From Candidatus Promineifilum breve (GTDB lineage: Bacteria > Chloroflexota > Anaerolineae > Promineifilales > Promineifilaceae): DNA of 64,000 bases. Position 1 is the stretch's first letter. Each line of letters begins with the position of its first letter. Location of the stretch: the NCBI RefSeq assembly GCF_900066015.1, contig NZ_LN890656.1, positions 620,001 through 684,000 of the forward strand, in the 5' to 3' direction. Below, piece by piece: positions 32,311 through 41,568 of the stretch. A program made the position numbers and the translations under genes. The notes under the pieces were generated by a model that did no database searches, was not told where the DNA came from, and saw only the letters and a program-made list of their open reading frames with translations.

Positions 32311-33081
32311 ATGAACGACCGTATGATCCTGACCCCCTACTTCCTCGATGAATACGACCCAATCATCGCCGCGCTGGCCGGCGACGACTGGCGCGTGGTG
32401 ACTCCCGACCTGCCCAACGGCGACCAATTGGCGCGGCTGAGCGCCATCCACCGCGCTCTGGCCGCCGAAGTGCGCGCCGCCCTGGCCGCCGGCGAGCGGC
32501 CGGTGTCGATTGCCGGTGACTGCTGCGCCACGTTGGGCGTGCTGGCCGGGCTGCAAGGGGCGGGGCAGGAGCCGGCGCTCGTCTGGCTCGACGCCCACGG
32601 CGACTTCAACACGGCCGACACCACCCCCAGCGGCTTCCTGGGCGGCATGCCCCTGGCGATGGCCGTCGGTCTGGGCGATCAGACGCTGGTCGAAGGCGCG
32701 GGCTTGCGGCCGTGGCCGGAGCCGAAGGTCATCCTCAGCGACGCCCGCGACCTCGACCCCGGCGAGCGCGACAACGTGGCCCGCGCGGCCATTCGCCACG
32801 TGCCCGATGTGGAGAGCTTGCTGCAACCCGGCGCGCTGCCCGACGGCCCGCTCTACGTCCACTTCGACGCCGACGTCATCGACCCGTCGGAGGCCCCGGC
32901 CATGACCTATGCTGCCCCCGGCGGCCCCGCATCGGAGACGGTGCGCGACGTATTGCGCAGCCTGAACGCCACCAACCGGCTGGCGGCCATCTCCGTCACC
33001 CTGTGGACGCCCGCACTCGACCACGACGGCGAAACGCGGGCCGTGGTGCAGGGGGCGATCAACGCGCTACTCGGCCGCTAA
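32311..33081 (+). CDS. Arginase/ureohydrolase-fold protein with altered metal ligand
   Basis: A 256-residue cytoplasmic protein of the arginase fold. The dinuclear-metal motifs DAHGDFN (near residue 94) and HFDADVID (near 187) are intact. The first ligand motif, GGDHS in arginase and agmatinase, reads AGDCCATLG here, so the usual His is Cys. The sequence PSGFLGGMPLA matches the substrate loop of ureohydrolases. Enzymes of this subfamily occur in other bacteria as uncharacterised arginase-family proteins, so activity on arginine or agmatine is not certain. TGGAGA precedes the ATG. It is convergent with the cyanophycinase-like gene. Confidence 0.88.
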   Translation: MNDRMILTPYFLDEYDPIIAALAGDDWRVVTPDLPNGDQLARLSAIHRALAAEVRAALAAGERPVSIAGDCCATLGVLAGLQGAGQEPALVWLDAHGDFNTADTTPSGFLGGMPLAMAVGLGDQTLVEGAGLRPWPEPKVILSDARDLDPGERDNVARAAIRHVPDVESLLQPGALPDGPLYVHFDADVIDPSEAPAMTYAAPGGPASETVRDVLRSLNATNRLAAISVTLWTPALDHDGETRAVVQGAINALLGR

Positions 33082-33199
33082 CCTGCTGCCAGGTGCGACG
33101 CACTTTCTTAAGTGCGTTGCACCTGGCAGCCAGTCACGTTAGCAGAATAGCCTCTTATCCGTCCCCATCCGTCTTTTCCGCCTCATCCGTAGCCAATCC
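33082..33199. repeat. Hairpin and half CGGAT repeat
   Basis: A hairpin with arms GCTGCCAGGTGC/GCACCTGGCAGC around a GCGACGCAC...GTGCGTTG inner stem (33084-33131), then TATCCGTCCCCATCCGT-type units without a left arm (33155-33195). This separates two convergent genes and may stop transcription from either side. Confidence 0.8.
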
Positions 33200-35053
33200 C
33201 TACTCCGCCATCACCGTCCCCGTCGGGAACGTATCGATCAACAGCCACGTCGCCGCGAACGCGCCGTTGTCGCCCACGGCCATCGTCTGGGCATAGCGGC
33301 CATCGACCACGAAGGCCGTTTCCTGACCGATGACACTCACGCCCGCGGACGTGATGTGCAGCCCTGCGCCCCGCTCCAGCCCCACGGCCACCGTCGCCGG
33401 GTCGGCCATGACGTGGCTGACCAGCCGCCCGTAGAGATAATCATAGAGCACGCGCGGCTCGATGACGGCATCGACCAGCCCCAACCCCGGGGCCATCGTC
33501 AGGTAGCCGTCGAGGAAGGTGTCGCTCGATTGGTACTCCACGTTGCCGCTGGTGGGCGAACGCTCGGCGGTCATGCTGACGCCCAGCGCGGCGGCGGCGG
33601 CGTTGTCGGCCAGCAGCACGCCGCCACTCGCCCACCACGCCTGCAGCGCGGCGGCCGACCCGCTCTCGACCATCCCGGCCACCAGTTCGGCCATCAGTTC
33701 CTGGTCGCGGCCGGTGAAGAAGATCGCCCCCGCGCCTTCCAGCCGCCCGGCCAGCGCCGCGAAATCGGTCGCCGGGGTCAGCGCCACCAGTTGCGGGCGG
33801 GCCTCCAGCCCCTGTTGCCGAAGCCGGTTGCGCCAGAAGCGAGCGAAGCCCAGCGCCGCCGGTTGGCGCGGCGCGGCCGACAGCACGATGACCGGCCCGC
33901 CGTTGTCGTTGGCCGCCGCCACGAAGGCCGTCACCACCTCGCCGCGCACGTCGTTGCCCACGTCGCCGCCGATGAACAACGCCCCCGCCCCGGCCGGGGC
34001 GATCAGGTGATCGAAGCTGCGCTCGCTGATGTCGGGCGCGTCCTGGGCCACACCATCGACCACCGGGCGGCGTGTCGTCAGGTCATAGGCGTAGGGCCCG
34101 GCGGGCAGGATGTGGTAGCCCACGTCGTGGATCGCCAGGATGGCCGCATCGCCCACATACTGGGCAGCGGCCGCCGCGCCATAGGTCTCGCCGTCGAGGG
34201 CGATGGCCGCGTACCAGCCGGCCACGTCGCGGGCCAGCCCGGTCTCGTCAATGACCCCGCCCGTGCCCCAGTCGTAGCCGACGGCCAGCTTGTCGCCCGG
34301 CTTTTCGACCATGGCCTGCAACAAGCGGGCGGTGCGGCCGCGCTCCAGCACGTGCTGGTCAATGACCGCCTGCGGCTGGCCGAAGATGAGGCCGCGCCGG
34401 TCGGTATCGTCGGGGCCATACCACAGATCGACCGCCCCCTGATGCAGCCCGTCCCAGGCGGAGTTGTTGCCCACGTAGCCAGCGATCATGTAGCGGCTGA
34501 TGACCGCCGCCCCGGCGCTGTTGCCGCCCACGGCCGCGCCGTTGGCGAACCCAGCAGCCAGCGCCGCCTCCGATGGCGTGTTGGCGATGACCAGCATGGC
34601 GATGGCCTGGTCGCCGCCCAGAATGTAGAAGCCGTCCACCTCCAGCCCCAGTTCGGCCACGCGGTCGGGGTTTTCGGCGTCGCGGCGGATCATCATGTCC
34701 ACGACCGTGGCCTCGCACGTCTGACCGCCGGCGGCGATGGCCGCGCACGCTTCCTCGATCTGCGCGGCGCGCGTCTGGGCCAGTTGCAGATTCTCCCGCC
34801 GCAGCCGCGGGCTGATGTCGAAGGCGTTGAAGTGATAGGTGATGGGCAGCACGCGAATCAACACGTGGCCGTCGCTGTCCTGTTCGGCCGCCTGGGCCGC
34901 GAACAGCATGAGCGTGTCCTCCTCGTAGCCCGCGCCGATGGGCACGAGCCGCGTCTCCCCCTCACCGGCCACCAGCCCCACCATGATCAATAAACCCGCC
35001 AGCGCGGCCAATACGGCCCACGCCCGCCAATTGCCCCACCATTTCTTGTGCAT
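33200..35053 (-). CDS. Exported cyanophycinase-like S51 peptidase
   Basis: A 617-residue protein with a signal peptide or anchor (WRAWAVLAALAGLLIMVGLVAG, residues 9-31). The N-terminal half shows the peptidase S51 features GFYILGGDQ and VGGNSAGAAVIS, where Ser of GxSAGA is the expected nucleophile. The second half repeats the general fold (ALFIGGDVGND...GAIFFTGRDQELMAEL) but lacks a SAGA motif, so it looks like a degenerate second domain. Cyanophycinases cut cyanophycin into beta-Asp-Arg dipeptides, and extracellular forms exist. Its neighbour is an arginase-fold protein. The family role is known; activity here is inferred. Confidence 0.85.
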   Translation of the reverse strand: MHKKWWGNWRAWAVLAALAGLLIMVGLVAGEGETRLVPIGAGYEEDTLMLFAAQAAEQDSDGHVLIRVLPITYHFNAFDISPRLRRENLQLAQTRAAQIEEACAAIAAGGQTCEATVVDMMIRRDAENPDRVAELGLEVDGFYILGGDQAIAMLVIANTPSEAALAAGFANGAAVGGNSAGAAVISRYMIAGYVGNNSAWDGLHQGAVDLWYGPDDTDRRGLIFGQPQAVIDQHVLERGRTARLLQAMVEKPGDKLAVGYDWGTGGVIDETGLARDVAGWYAAIALDGETYGAAAAAQYVGDAAILAIHDVGYHILPAGPYAYDLTTRRPVVDGVAQDAPDISERSFDHLIAPAGAGALFIGGDVGNDVRGEVVTAFVAAANDNGGPVIVLSAAPRQPAALGFARFWRNRLRQQGLEARPQLVALTPATDFAALAGRLEGAGAIFFTGRDQELMAELVAGMVESGSAAALQAWWASGGVLLADNAAAAALGVSMTAERSPTSGNVEYQSSDTFLDGYLTMAPGLGLVDAVIEPRVLYDYLYGRLVSHVMADPATVAVGLERGAGLHITSAGVSVIGQETAFVVDGRYAQTMAVGDNGAFAATWLLIDTFPTGTVMAE

Positions 35054-35098
35054 CGTGCCTCCGGTCCTGTGGTCTCAGCCTGATTGATAAAGATCGAA

Positions 35099-35224
35099 TA
35101 ATTAGCCACGGATTGGCACGGATTGGACGGATATACACGGATAAGAGGGTCAAGAGTGCAGTCATGCCGCGATTCAATCCGTTTAATCCGTCTAATCCGT
35201 GTCCATCCGTGGTTCATTATTTTC
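35099..35224. repeat. CGGAT hairpin between divergent genes
   Basis: The left arm ATTAGCCACGGATTGGCACG with further units and a right arm of AATCCGT units ending CCGTGTCCATCCGTGGTT flank about 40 bp. It lies between divergently transcribed genes, so it cannot be a terminator for either. Confidence 0.9.
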
Positions 35225-35262
35225 TGGACACATTATAGCCGCCATTTGTTGATATATGGATT

Positions 35263-35268
35263 ACAATA
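35263..35268 (+). promoter_or_regulatory. TACAAT box 6 nt before ATG (leaderless)
   Basis: TACAAT ends six bases before the ATG at 35275, with no ribosome site in between. It belongs to the same pattern as at 26677 and 27907. Confidence 0.55.
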
Positions 35269-35274
35269 TCGTCC

Positions 35275-36783
35275 ATGCCCGCCCAACCAACAACTTTATC
35301 GCTGGCGCAAATTAGCCGTCTGGCCGATGACCTGGCCCACTACTTGTGGCCGCTGTGGCAATGGCGGCCGGCGCTGCGCCAATTCAATCTGCGCGACGAA
35401 GTGCCGCTGGCCGACCTGCTGGTGCCGGCCATCGCCGCCTTTGCCGGGCGACTGATGACCCTGACCCCATCGACGGGGCAATTGGCACAACTGCCCACGG
35501 CCCTGGGCGATTTCTTCGGCAACCCGGACACGGCCGCGGCGCTGGATCACTACACCGACGGCGAGACCGAGGCGGCCGACGAATTACTGCACCTGCTCCT
35601 GGCCGCCGGGCTGGACGCCGGATTGCCGCTGCGCATCTACTTCAACGTGGCGCTCGATACGCTGCTGGCCGCGGTCGAGGCGTCTCTCCGGCACAACCCG
35701 CCCGGCCCATCGCCGGCCCAAGAGGCAGGTTCGCCACCCCTGCCGACGCTCTATGGCGACCTTTCGCCCTACCTGTTGGCCGACGTGGAGCGTTTGGTCA
35801 TCGCTTATTACCGTGATGGCCTGAGCCGGGTCGAACTGGGCCAGGCCGTGGCCGCCGACGGCGCGACGGTGATCTACGAATGGGATGCCGCGCCGATGGG
35901 CGGCGGGCCGCCCGAAGAAATGGCCCAGAGCGCCGGGCCGGACGAGGGCTGGACGAGCGCGGAGCCGGGCGATCCGCTCGAATCGGGGGGCGAGTTCGCC
36001 ACCGGCAACGGCGCGGGCGAGGAGCCGCCACCCCCACCACCCCCGCCGCCACCGCCGCCCCCGGCCGTGACCGAGCCGCAACCACCGCCGCCCGCCCCGC
36101 CGCCGCCCGCCCCGCCCGAAGCGCCGGTCGCCCTGCGCCTCGATGCCGCCCTGCCGGAGCGGGTCGTCGTCGGCCGCGCCTTCGATCTGGCCGTGGCTGT
36201 GCGCCGGCCTCAGTCGCCCGCCCTGGCCCCCGACGACCTGGCCCGCCGCGAGAGCGCCGGCTTCGAGGCCGCCTGGCCGGCGGGCGCGGCCTTCATCCGG
36301 CTGCGGATTCAGGTAGCCGCGCCGGAGTGCGACATCCACGGCGGCGACAGCCGCGACGTGCGCCTGCCCGCCGGGGCCGACGGCCCGCCGGTCTACTTCC
36401 AGTTGACGCCGCGCCGCGCCGGGCCGCTCAGCGTCATCATCACCGTCTATCAGGCTGAGGATTGGGCCGGCTCCACGCGGCTGCGCACCGAGGCCGGCGA
36501 CGAACAGCCGCGCGGGGCGTTGGCGATGACCGTCGCCAGCGCGCCATTGGCCGCGGCCGACGTGAATCTGGTCACCCTGCGCCGGGCGCTCGATGACGGC
36601 TACAACGACTCCGAACTGCGCGATGTGTGCTTTGAATTGGGTATCGACTACGAGGAGCTGCCGGGCGACAACCAATCGGCCAAGGCGCGCGAACTGGTGC
36701 TCTACGCCCAGCGGCGCAACCTGCTCGCCCAACTGGTCGCCCACGTCATGCGCGAGCGCCCCCATCTCTTGATTGCGGGATAA
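35275..36783 (+). CDS. Effector-associated-domain (EAD) protein with poly-Pro linker
   Basis: A 502-residue cytoplasmic protein. Residues 1-145 are helical and unrecognised. A region up to 230 is acidic and helical (LYGDLSPYLLADVERLVIAYY). A long proline tract (about 245-282) links to a beta-sandwich (about 285-425, ALRLDAALPERVVVGRAFDL, FIRLRIQV). The last 75 residues are an effector-associated domain (EAD): SELRDVCFELGIDYEELPG then KARELVLYAQRR. EADs are Death-fold-like adaptors that pair effectors with STAND NTPases in conflict systems by homotypic contact. The gene at 40765 carries the same domain. No catalytic domain is visible here, so the protein is likely a scaffold or sensor. Confidence 0.82.
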   Translation: MPAQPTTLSLAQISRLADDLAHYLWPLWQWRPALRQFNLRDEVPLADLLVPAIAAFAGRLMTLTPSTGQLAQLPTALGDFFGNPDTAAALDHYTDGETEAADELLHLLLAAGLDAGLPLRIYFNVALDTLLAAVEASLRHNPPGPSPAQEAGSPPLPTLYGDLSPYLLADVERLVIAYYRDGLSRVELGQAVAADGATVIYEWDAAPMGGGPPEEMAQSAGPDEGWTSAEPGDPLESGGEFATGNGAGEEPPPPPPPPPPPPPAVTEPQPPPPAPPPPAPPEAPVALRLDAALPERVVVGRAFDLAVAVRRPQSPALAPDDLARRESAGFEAAWPAGAAFIRLRIQVAAPECDIHGGDSRDVRLPAGADGPPVYFQLTPRRAGPLSVIITVYQAEDWAGSTRLRTEAGDEQPRGALAMTVASAPLAAADVNLVTLRRALDDGYNDSELRDVCFELGIDYEELPGDNQSAKARELVLYAQRRNLLAQLVAHVMRERPHLLIAG

Positions 36784-36961
36784 GAGGGGGAGAATCCACA
36801 GATTACACAGATTTCACAGATATAAGAACAATCATCCGCAGATTGGGCAGATTCGGCAGATTACCCGATTGCTCTTAGAAATCTGCCTAATCTGCCTAAT
36901 CTGCGGATAAATCTTCTTAAAAATCTGTGAAATCTGTGAAATCTGTGGATTCTCTTCTCTT
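36784..36961. repeat. Nested hairpin between convergent genes
   Basis: The outer arms carry CACAGATTACACAGATTT units (36796-36822) and their complement (36920-36950), bounded by GAGGGGGAGAATC and GATTCTCTTCTC. The inner hairpin has GCAGATTGG/GCAGATTCG units (36838-36870) and AATCTGCCT units (36878-36908). The structure fills the entire spacer. Confidence 0.93.
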
Positions 36962-38669
36962 CTACACCGGCAACATATCCCAAGCGCGTTCGGCCCAGCG
37001 GGCCATGAGCACGTGCCACAGCCAGGTATAGGCCGCCACGAGCACCACGCCCATGGCCGCGAACAGCAGCGACCACTGCGGCCAGACGGCGGCCAGCCCA
37101 AAGCTCAATATCGTCACGATGCCCGCCGGCAAGCCATAGAGGATCGACAGCAGAAACGACACCCAACTGCCGCCGCTCGAAATCATGCGCCGTGGGTCGG
37201 TCCAGGCCAGATTGGCATAGCGGAAGCCGACCGAGACGTAGAGGGCCATCAACCCGTAGCCCATCAGCAGCCCCGTCGCCAGGGCGTAGGGCAGCCAGGC
37301 CAGACTGTAGCGCACGAACAGCCACGATCCGGCCAGCGTCAGCACGAAGAGCATCACGTAGGGAACCATCATACTCATCAGCTTGGCCCACCACACCGCG
37401 CGCGGCCGGATGGGCGCGGCCTTCAGCATGGCAAAGCCGGCCCCCTCCTGCGCCAGGGCGTAGGAGGCCGAGTTCGACAGAAAGGAAAAGCCGACGAACA
37501 GCGCCCAGGCGGCCATGAGCACGCCCGGACTCAGCGCGGCCGTCAGCACCCGCCAGCCGCCCGGCACGTCGATCGTCCCCGACGAGGAAAGGGCCATCAG
37601 GCTGGTGTCGCCGCCGCTGCCGCGAAAGATAGCCAACCCGCCCACGACCACAGCGATGACCCCGCTGCCCAGCACGTTGACCAGTTGGCGCGGGTCGCGC
37701 AGCCGTAATAGCCAATCCTTCCAGGCGATGGCCGAGGCCAACGAGCCGCGCCCCAGCAGCCCGCCGCCGCTTTCCAGGCCGCGCCGCTTGCCGCCCGCGC
37801 TCTGCGTCTTCAGCCAGCCCGACAGGTAGAGCCGGTCGGCGGTCAGGATGACCAGACTGAACAGCCCCAGCGTCGTCAACACGTAGGCCAGCAAGCCCAG
37901 CAGCCCGGTGGCGTCGATGCCGCCCGCGTCGAGGGCCACCAGCCCCCGCCCGGCCCACAGGGTGGGGATGGGCAGGCGATCCACCGTCTCGATCCACGTC
38001 CCCAGCGCGCCGCCGGCGACGCTCTCGACCATCGCTTCGGGGTCTTCGTTGACGAACAGGCGCGGCAATTGAAACAGCAGAGCGACGGCGATGCCCAGAA
38101 AGGCGTAGGTCGCGGCCAGCAATTCGCTGACCCGGTTCACCGGCAGCCAGCGCACCAGCAGCATGGCGATGACCGCGCCGACCGCCAGGCCGAACAGCGG
38201 CGCCAGCAACAACAGCACCGCCCCCAACAGGTAGTACACCGGCCCCGCGCCCATGCCGATGCCATAGGCCACCAGCGCCGGCGCGCCGACCAGCAGCAGC
38301 AACAGCAGGCTCGATGGCAGCCGGCTCAGCAGCTTGGCGACCATGACCGAGCGCGTGTGCACCGGCGCGACCATCAGCCGGTCGAGATCGCCGCTGAGGA
38401 AGAGCGACTTGACCGCCTGATTCAGCCCGGTGACGAGCACGCCCAGCAGGACAAAGGTCAGGATGAGGCCAGGGACGAGGCCCGGCGGCACGCGCACTGG
38501 CATCTCCGGCCGCAACAGGTAGGAGGCGAAGTAGCCCACGGCGGCCGAAAACGCGGCGATGAACAACATACCGACCACGCCCAGCGCGTAGGCCAGGATG
38601 CGTAGCTTAGACTGGCCCGTTACCTCGCGCTGGTCAAGTTTCCAATATAGTTGCATGAGCAACCAGGTA

Positions 38670-38680
<11 letters not shown>
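36962..38680 (-). CDS. ABC-2-like exporter permease
   Basis: A 572-residue integral membrane protein with about twelve hydrophobic segments, arranged in two halves (about 25-310 and 330-560) and therefore a fused double-length ABC-2-type permease. It has no ATPase motifs. Typical features are SLFLSGDLDRLMVAPVHTRS in the first cytoplasmic loop and KAAPIRPRAVWWAKLMSMMVP in the second, both resembling the coupling regions of export permeases. The preceding gene for the ATPase overlaps it by 11 bp, so the two form one operon and complex. The cargo is unknown. The start MAADTWLLMQ is the first ATG of the frame. Confidence 0.88.
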
Positions 38681-39440
<760 letters not shown>

Positions 39441-39654
39441 GAATAACTCCTTGGGGCAATGAGCACCGGCTTCATTGTACCCAAAATCGCCCAACGCGGT
39501 AACCCACGGCTTATCGATAGTCAAAACTTTATCTGACTTTAGAAAAGCCCTACGTGCCTGTGCCTCCTAAATCATCCAGGTGTATCATCTTCCTTCATAA
39601 TTCATCCTTCCTAATTCATCCTTCGTTATTCATAATTCCTAATTCCTAATTGTT
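39441..39654. other. AT-rich spacer with ATTCATCCTT units
   Basis: The last 70 bp consist of ATTCATCCTTCCTA and CATAATTCCTA units in series, one arm of another repeat family. The spacer separates two divergent genes and holds no gene. Confidence 0.6.
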
Positions 39655-40395
39655 ATGAATCCCTCCGAATACCACACCATCTATACGGTCGAAGACCGCC
39701 ACTGGTGGTACGTGGGCATGAAGCGCATCACCCTGGCCCTGCTGGCCGAAACCTACGGCCCACGCGGCGACCTGCACATCCTCGACGCCGGCAGCGGCAC
39801 GGGGGCGGGCATGGCCTATCTGGCCCGCTTCGGCCGCGTCACGGGCATCGACGCCTCGCCCCTGGCCCTCGACTACTGCCGCCGCCGCCAACTCGACCGG
39901 CTGGGGCAGGCCTCGGTCACCGCCCTGCCCTTCGCCGCCGCCTCGTTCGACCTGGTGACGTCGTTTGACGTGCTCTACCACCGCGCCGTGGGCGACCCGG
40001 CGGTGGCCCTGCGCCAGTTCCACCGGGTGCTGCGGCCGGGCGGGCAGCTGCTGCTGCGGCTGCCCGCCTACGACTGGCTGCGCGGCCGGCACGATGCGGC
40101 CATCCACACCGAGCGCCGCTTCACCACCGGCGGTGTCGCTAACTTACTACACGAAATAGGATTCACTATCGACCGGCTCACCTACGCCAACACGCTACTC
40201 TTCCCCTCGGCCCTGGCCAAGCGGCTGGCCGAAAGCCTGTTGCCCGGCGACGGCCCCGGCCCCTCCGACGTCTCGCCCAACCCGCGTTGGCTGGATGACG
40301 CCCTGGCCGCCGTGCTCAGCCTGGAGGCCCGCTGGTTGCGCCGCCGCGATCTGCCCTTTGGCCTGTCGGTCGTCGCCCTTGCCCGCCGCTCGTAG
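39655..40395 (+). CDS. Class I SAM-dependent methyltransferase
   Basis: A 246-residue cytoplasmic methyltransferase. The SAM-binding loop is LDAGSGTGAGMAYLA (near residue 44), followed by the acidic strand VTGIDASP and motif III-like VLRPGGQLLLRLPAYDWL. The N-terminal YTVEDRHWWYVGMKRITLALL resembles methyltransferases found in polysaccharide and glycolipid gene clusters. No ribosome site precedes the ATG, which follows AT-rich repeats, so a leaderless or weakly translated start is possible. The substrate is unknown. No sugar genes lie nearby. Confidence 0.88.
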   Translation: MNPSEYHTIYTVEDRHWWYVGMKRITLALLAETYGPRGDLHILDAGSGTGAGMAYLARFGRVTGIDASPLALDYCRRRQLDRLGQASVTALPFAAASFDLVTSFDVLYHRAVGDPAVALRQFHRVLRPGGQLLLRLPAYDWLRGRHDAAIHTERRFTTGGVANLLHEIGFTIDRLTYANTLLFPSALAKRLAESLLPGDGPGPSDVSPNPRWLDDALAAVLSLEARWLRRRDLPFGLSVVALARRS

Positions 40396-40720
40396 GTGGA
40401 ACTTCCAGTTCCACCCCCACCGTTCCGCGCACCACAGCGTAGGTGGAACTTCCAGTTCCACCCCCACCGTTCCGCGCACCACAGCGTAGGTGGAACTTCC
40501 AGTTCCACCTCCACAGTTCCGCGCACCACAGCGTAGGTGGAACTTCCAGTTCCACCCCCACCGTTCCGCGCACCACAGCGTAGGTGGAACTTCCAGTTCC
40601 ACCTCCACCGTTCCGCGCACCACAGCGTAGGTGGAACTTCCAGTTCCACCTCCACCGTTTCTTCCCGGCCGGTTCCGTATCGCAAGGAATGGTGGAGCTA
40701 GGAAGCTCCACCTACATGAT
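40391..40720. repeat. 47-bp tandem repeat array, six copies
   Basis: Units begin at 40391, 40438, 40485, 40532, 40579 and 40626. Each holds a hairpin GGTGGAACTTCCAGTTCCACC-like core (arms GGTGGAACT and AGTTCCACC) followed by CGTTCCGCGCACCACAG. The first unit contains the methyltransferase stop codon. A different hairpin, GGTGGAGCT...AGCTCCACC, closes the array near 40690-40713. There are no unique spacers. Confidence 0.96.
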
Positions 40721-40764
40721 GCCTTGACATCCCCTGCCCCCCCTGCTACTCTGTTAACCAACCA

Positions 40765-41568
40765 ATGCTCGAACCCGCCGGCAATCCCCCTCTGAATACC
40801 ACCCGCCTCCTGGAGCAGATCCGCGCCCTGTTCAGTGATAGCGAATTGCGCGACCTGTGCCTCGATCTGGCTGTCGATTACGAAAACCTGCCCGGCGCGG
40901 GCAAGGGGGACAAAGCCCGCGAGCTGATCCTGCTGATGCAACGGCTCAATCGCCTGCCCGACCTCGTGGGCCGGGCGACTGAACTACGGCCGCATCTGGG
41001 CCTCAACGTCCAGCGCCTGGCCGAAGTCGCCATCACCGCCCCCGACCAGCAGGCGGGGCTGAACAGCCTCATGGAGCAGTTCCGCCGCTACAACGAGCAG
41101 ATCAACGAGTGGAAAGAACTCCACCGCCAGGTCAACGTCCTGCTGACCGTCTTCGACCCATTCCGCAAGCAGATCGAGCGCTTCGACGCCCGGCCGGAGC
41201 GCTTCGACATCTATTCCGTCGATGCCAACTGGCAGACGGTCAACCTGTTCATCGGCCAACTCTTACGCTGGGCCATGACCATCGACCATATCGGCCCGCG
41301 CTACCGGGACGCGGGCGGCGATTTGACCGGCGTCGAGTGGGCCGTGCGCCTGGGCACGATCAACGGGGCCATGAACCGCCACCTGAAGGCCCGCCCGCCC
41401 CAGCCCACGGCCGACGCCAACGACGTCTGGTGGCGGCGGCTGCGCGAGGAAACCTCGAACCTGGAGGACGCCATCAAACAGGTGCTCATCATGGCCGACG
41501 AAGAACTGCGCAAGACGACGGCCGACCTGTTCGACCTGTCGGCGGCCAGCCTGTGGAGAAGCGCATGA
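40765..41568 (+). CDS. EAD plus coiled-coil protein
   Basis: A 267-residue cytoplasmic protein. Residues 10-75 form an effector-associated domain with SELRDLCLDLAVDYENLPG and KARELILLMQRL, clearly related to the domain at the end of the 35275 protein. Residues 80-260 are helical and probably coiled-coil (SLMEQFRRYNEQINEWKELH, then EETSNLEDAIKQVLIMADEE). No catalytic motif is seen. The stop overlaps the next start by ATGA, so it is co-transcribed with a membrane-anchored WD40 protein. EADs recruit partners through like-with-like contact, so a link with the 35275 protein is plausible. The role in defence is inferred from the family. Confidence 0.83.
   Translation: MLEPAGNPPLNTTRLLEQIRALFSDSELRDLCLDLAVDYENLPGAGKGDKARELILLMQRLNRLPDLVGRATELRPHLGLNVQRLAEVAITAPDQQAGLNSLMEQFRRYNEQINEWKELHRQVNVLLTVFDPFRKQIERFDARPERFDIYSVDANWQTVNLFIGQLLRWAMTIDHIGPRYRDAGGDLTGVEWAVRLGTINGAMNRHLKARPPQPTADANDVWWRRLREETSNLEDAIKQVLIMADEELRKTTADLFDLSAASLWRSA

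Noticed and set aside
40391-40672. Regular 47-bp repeats as a CRISPR array
   Set aside because: The units are directly adjacent with no unique spacers, and no cas genes lie nearby.
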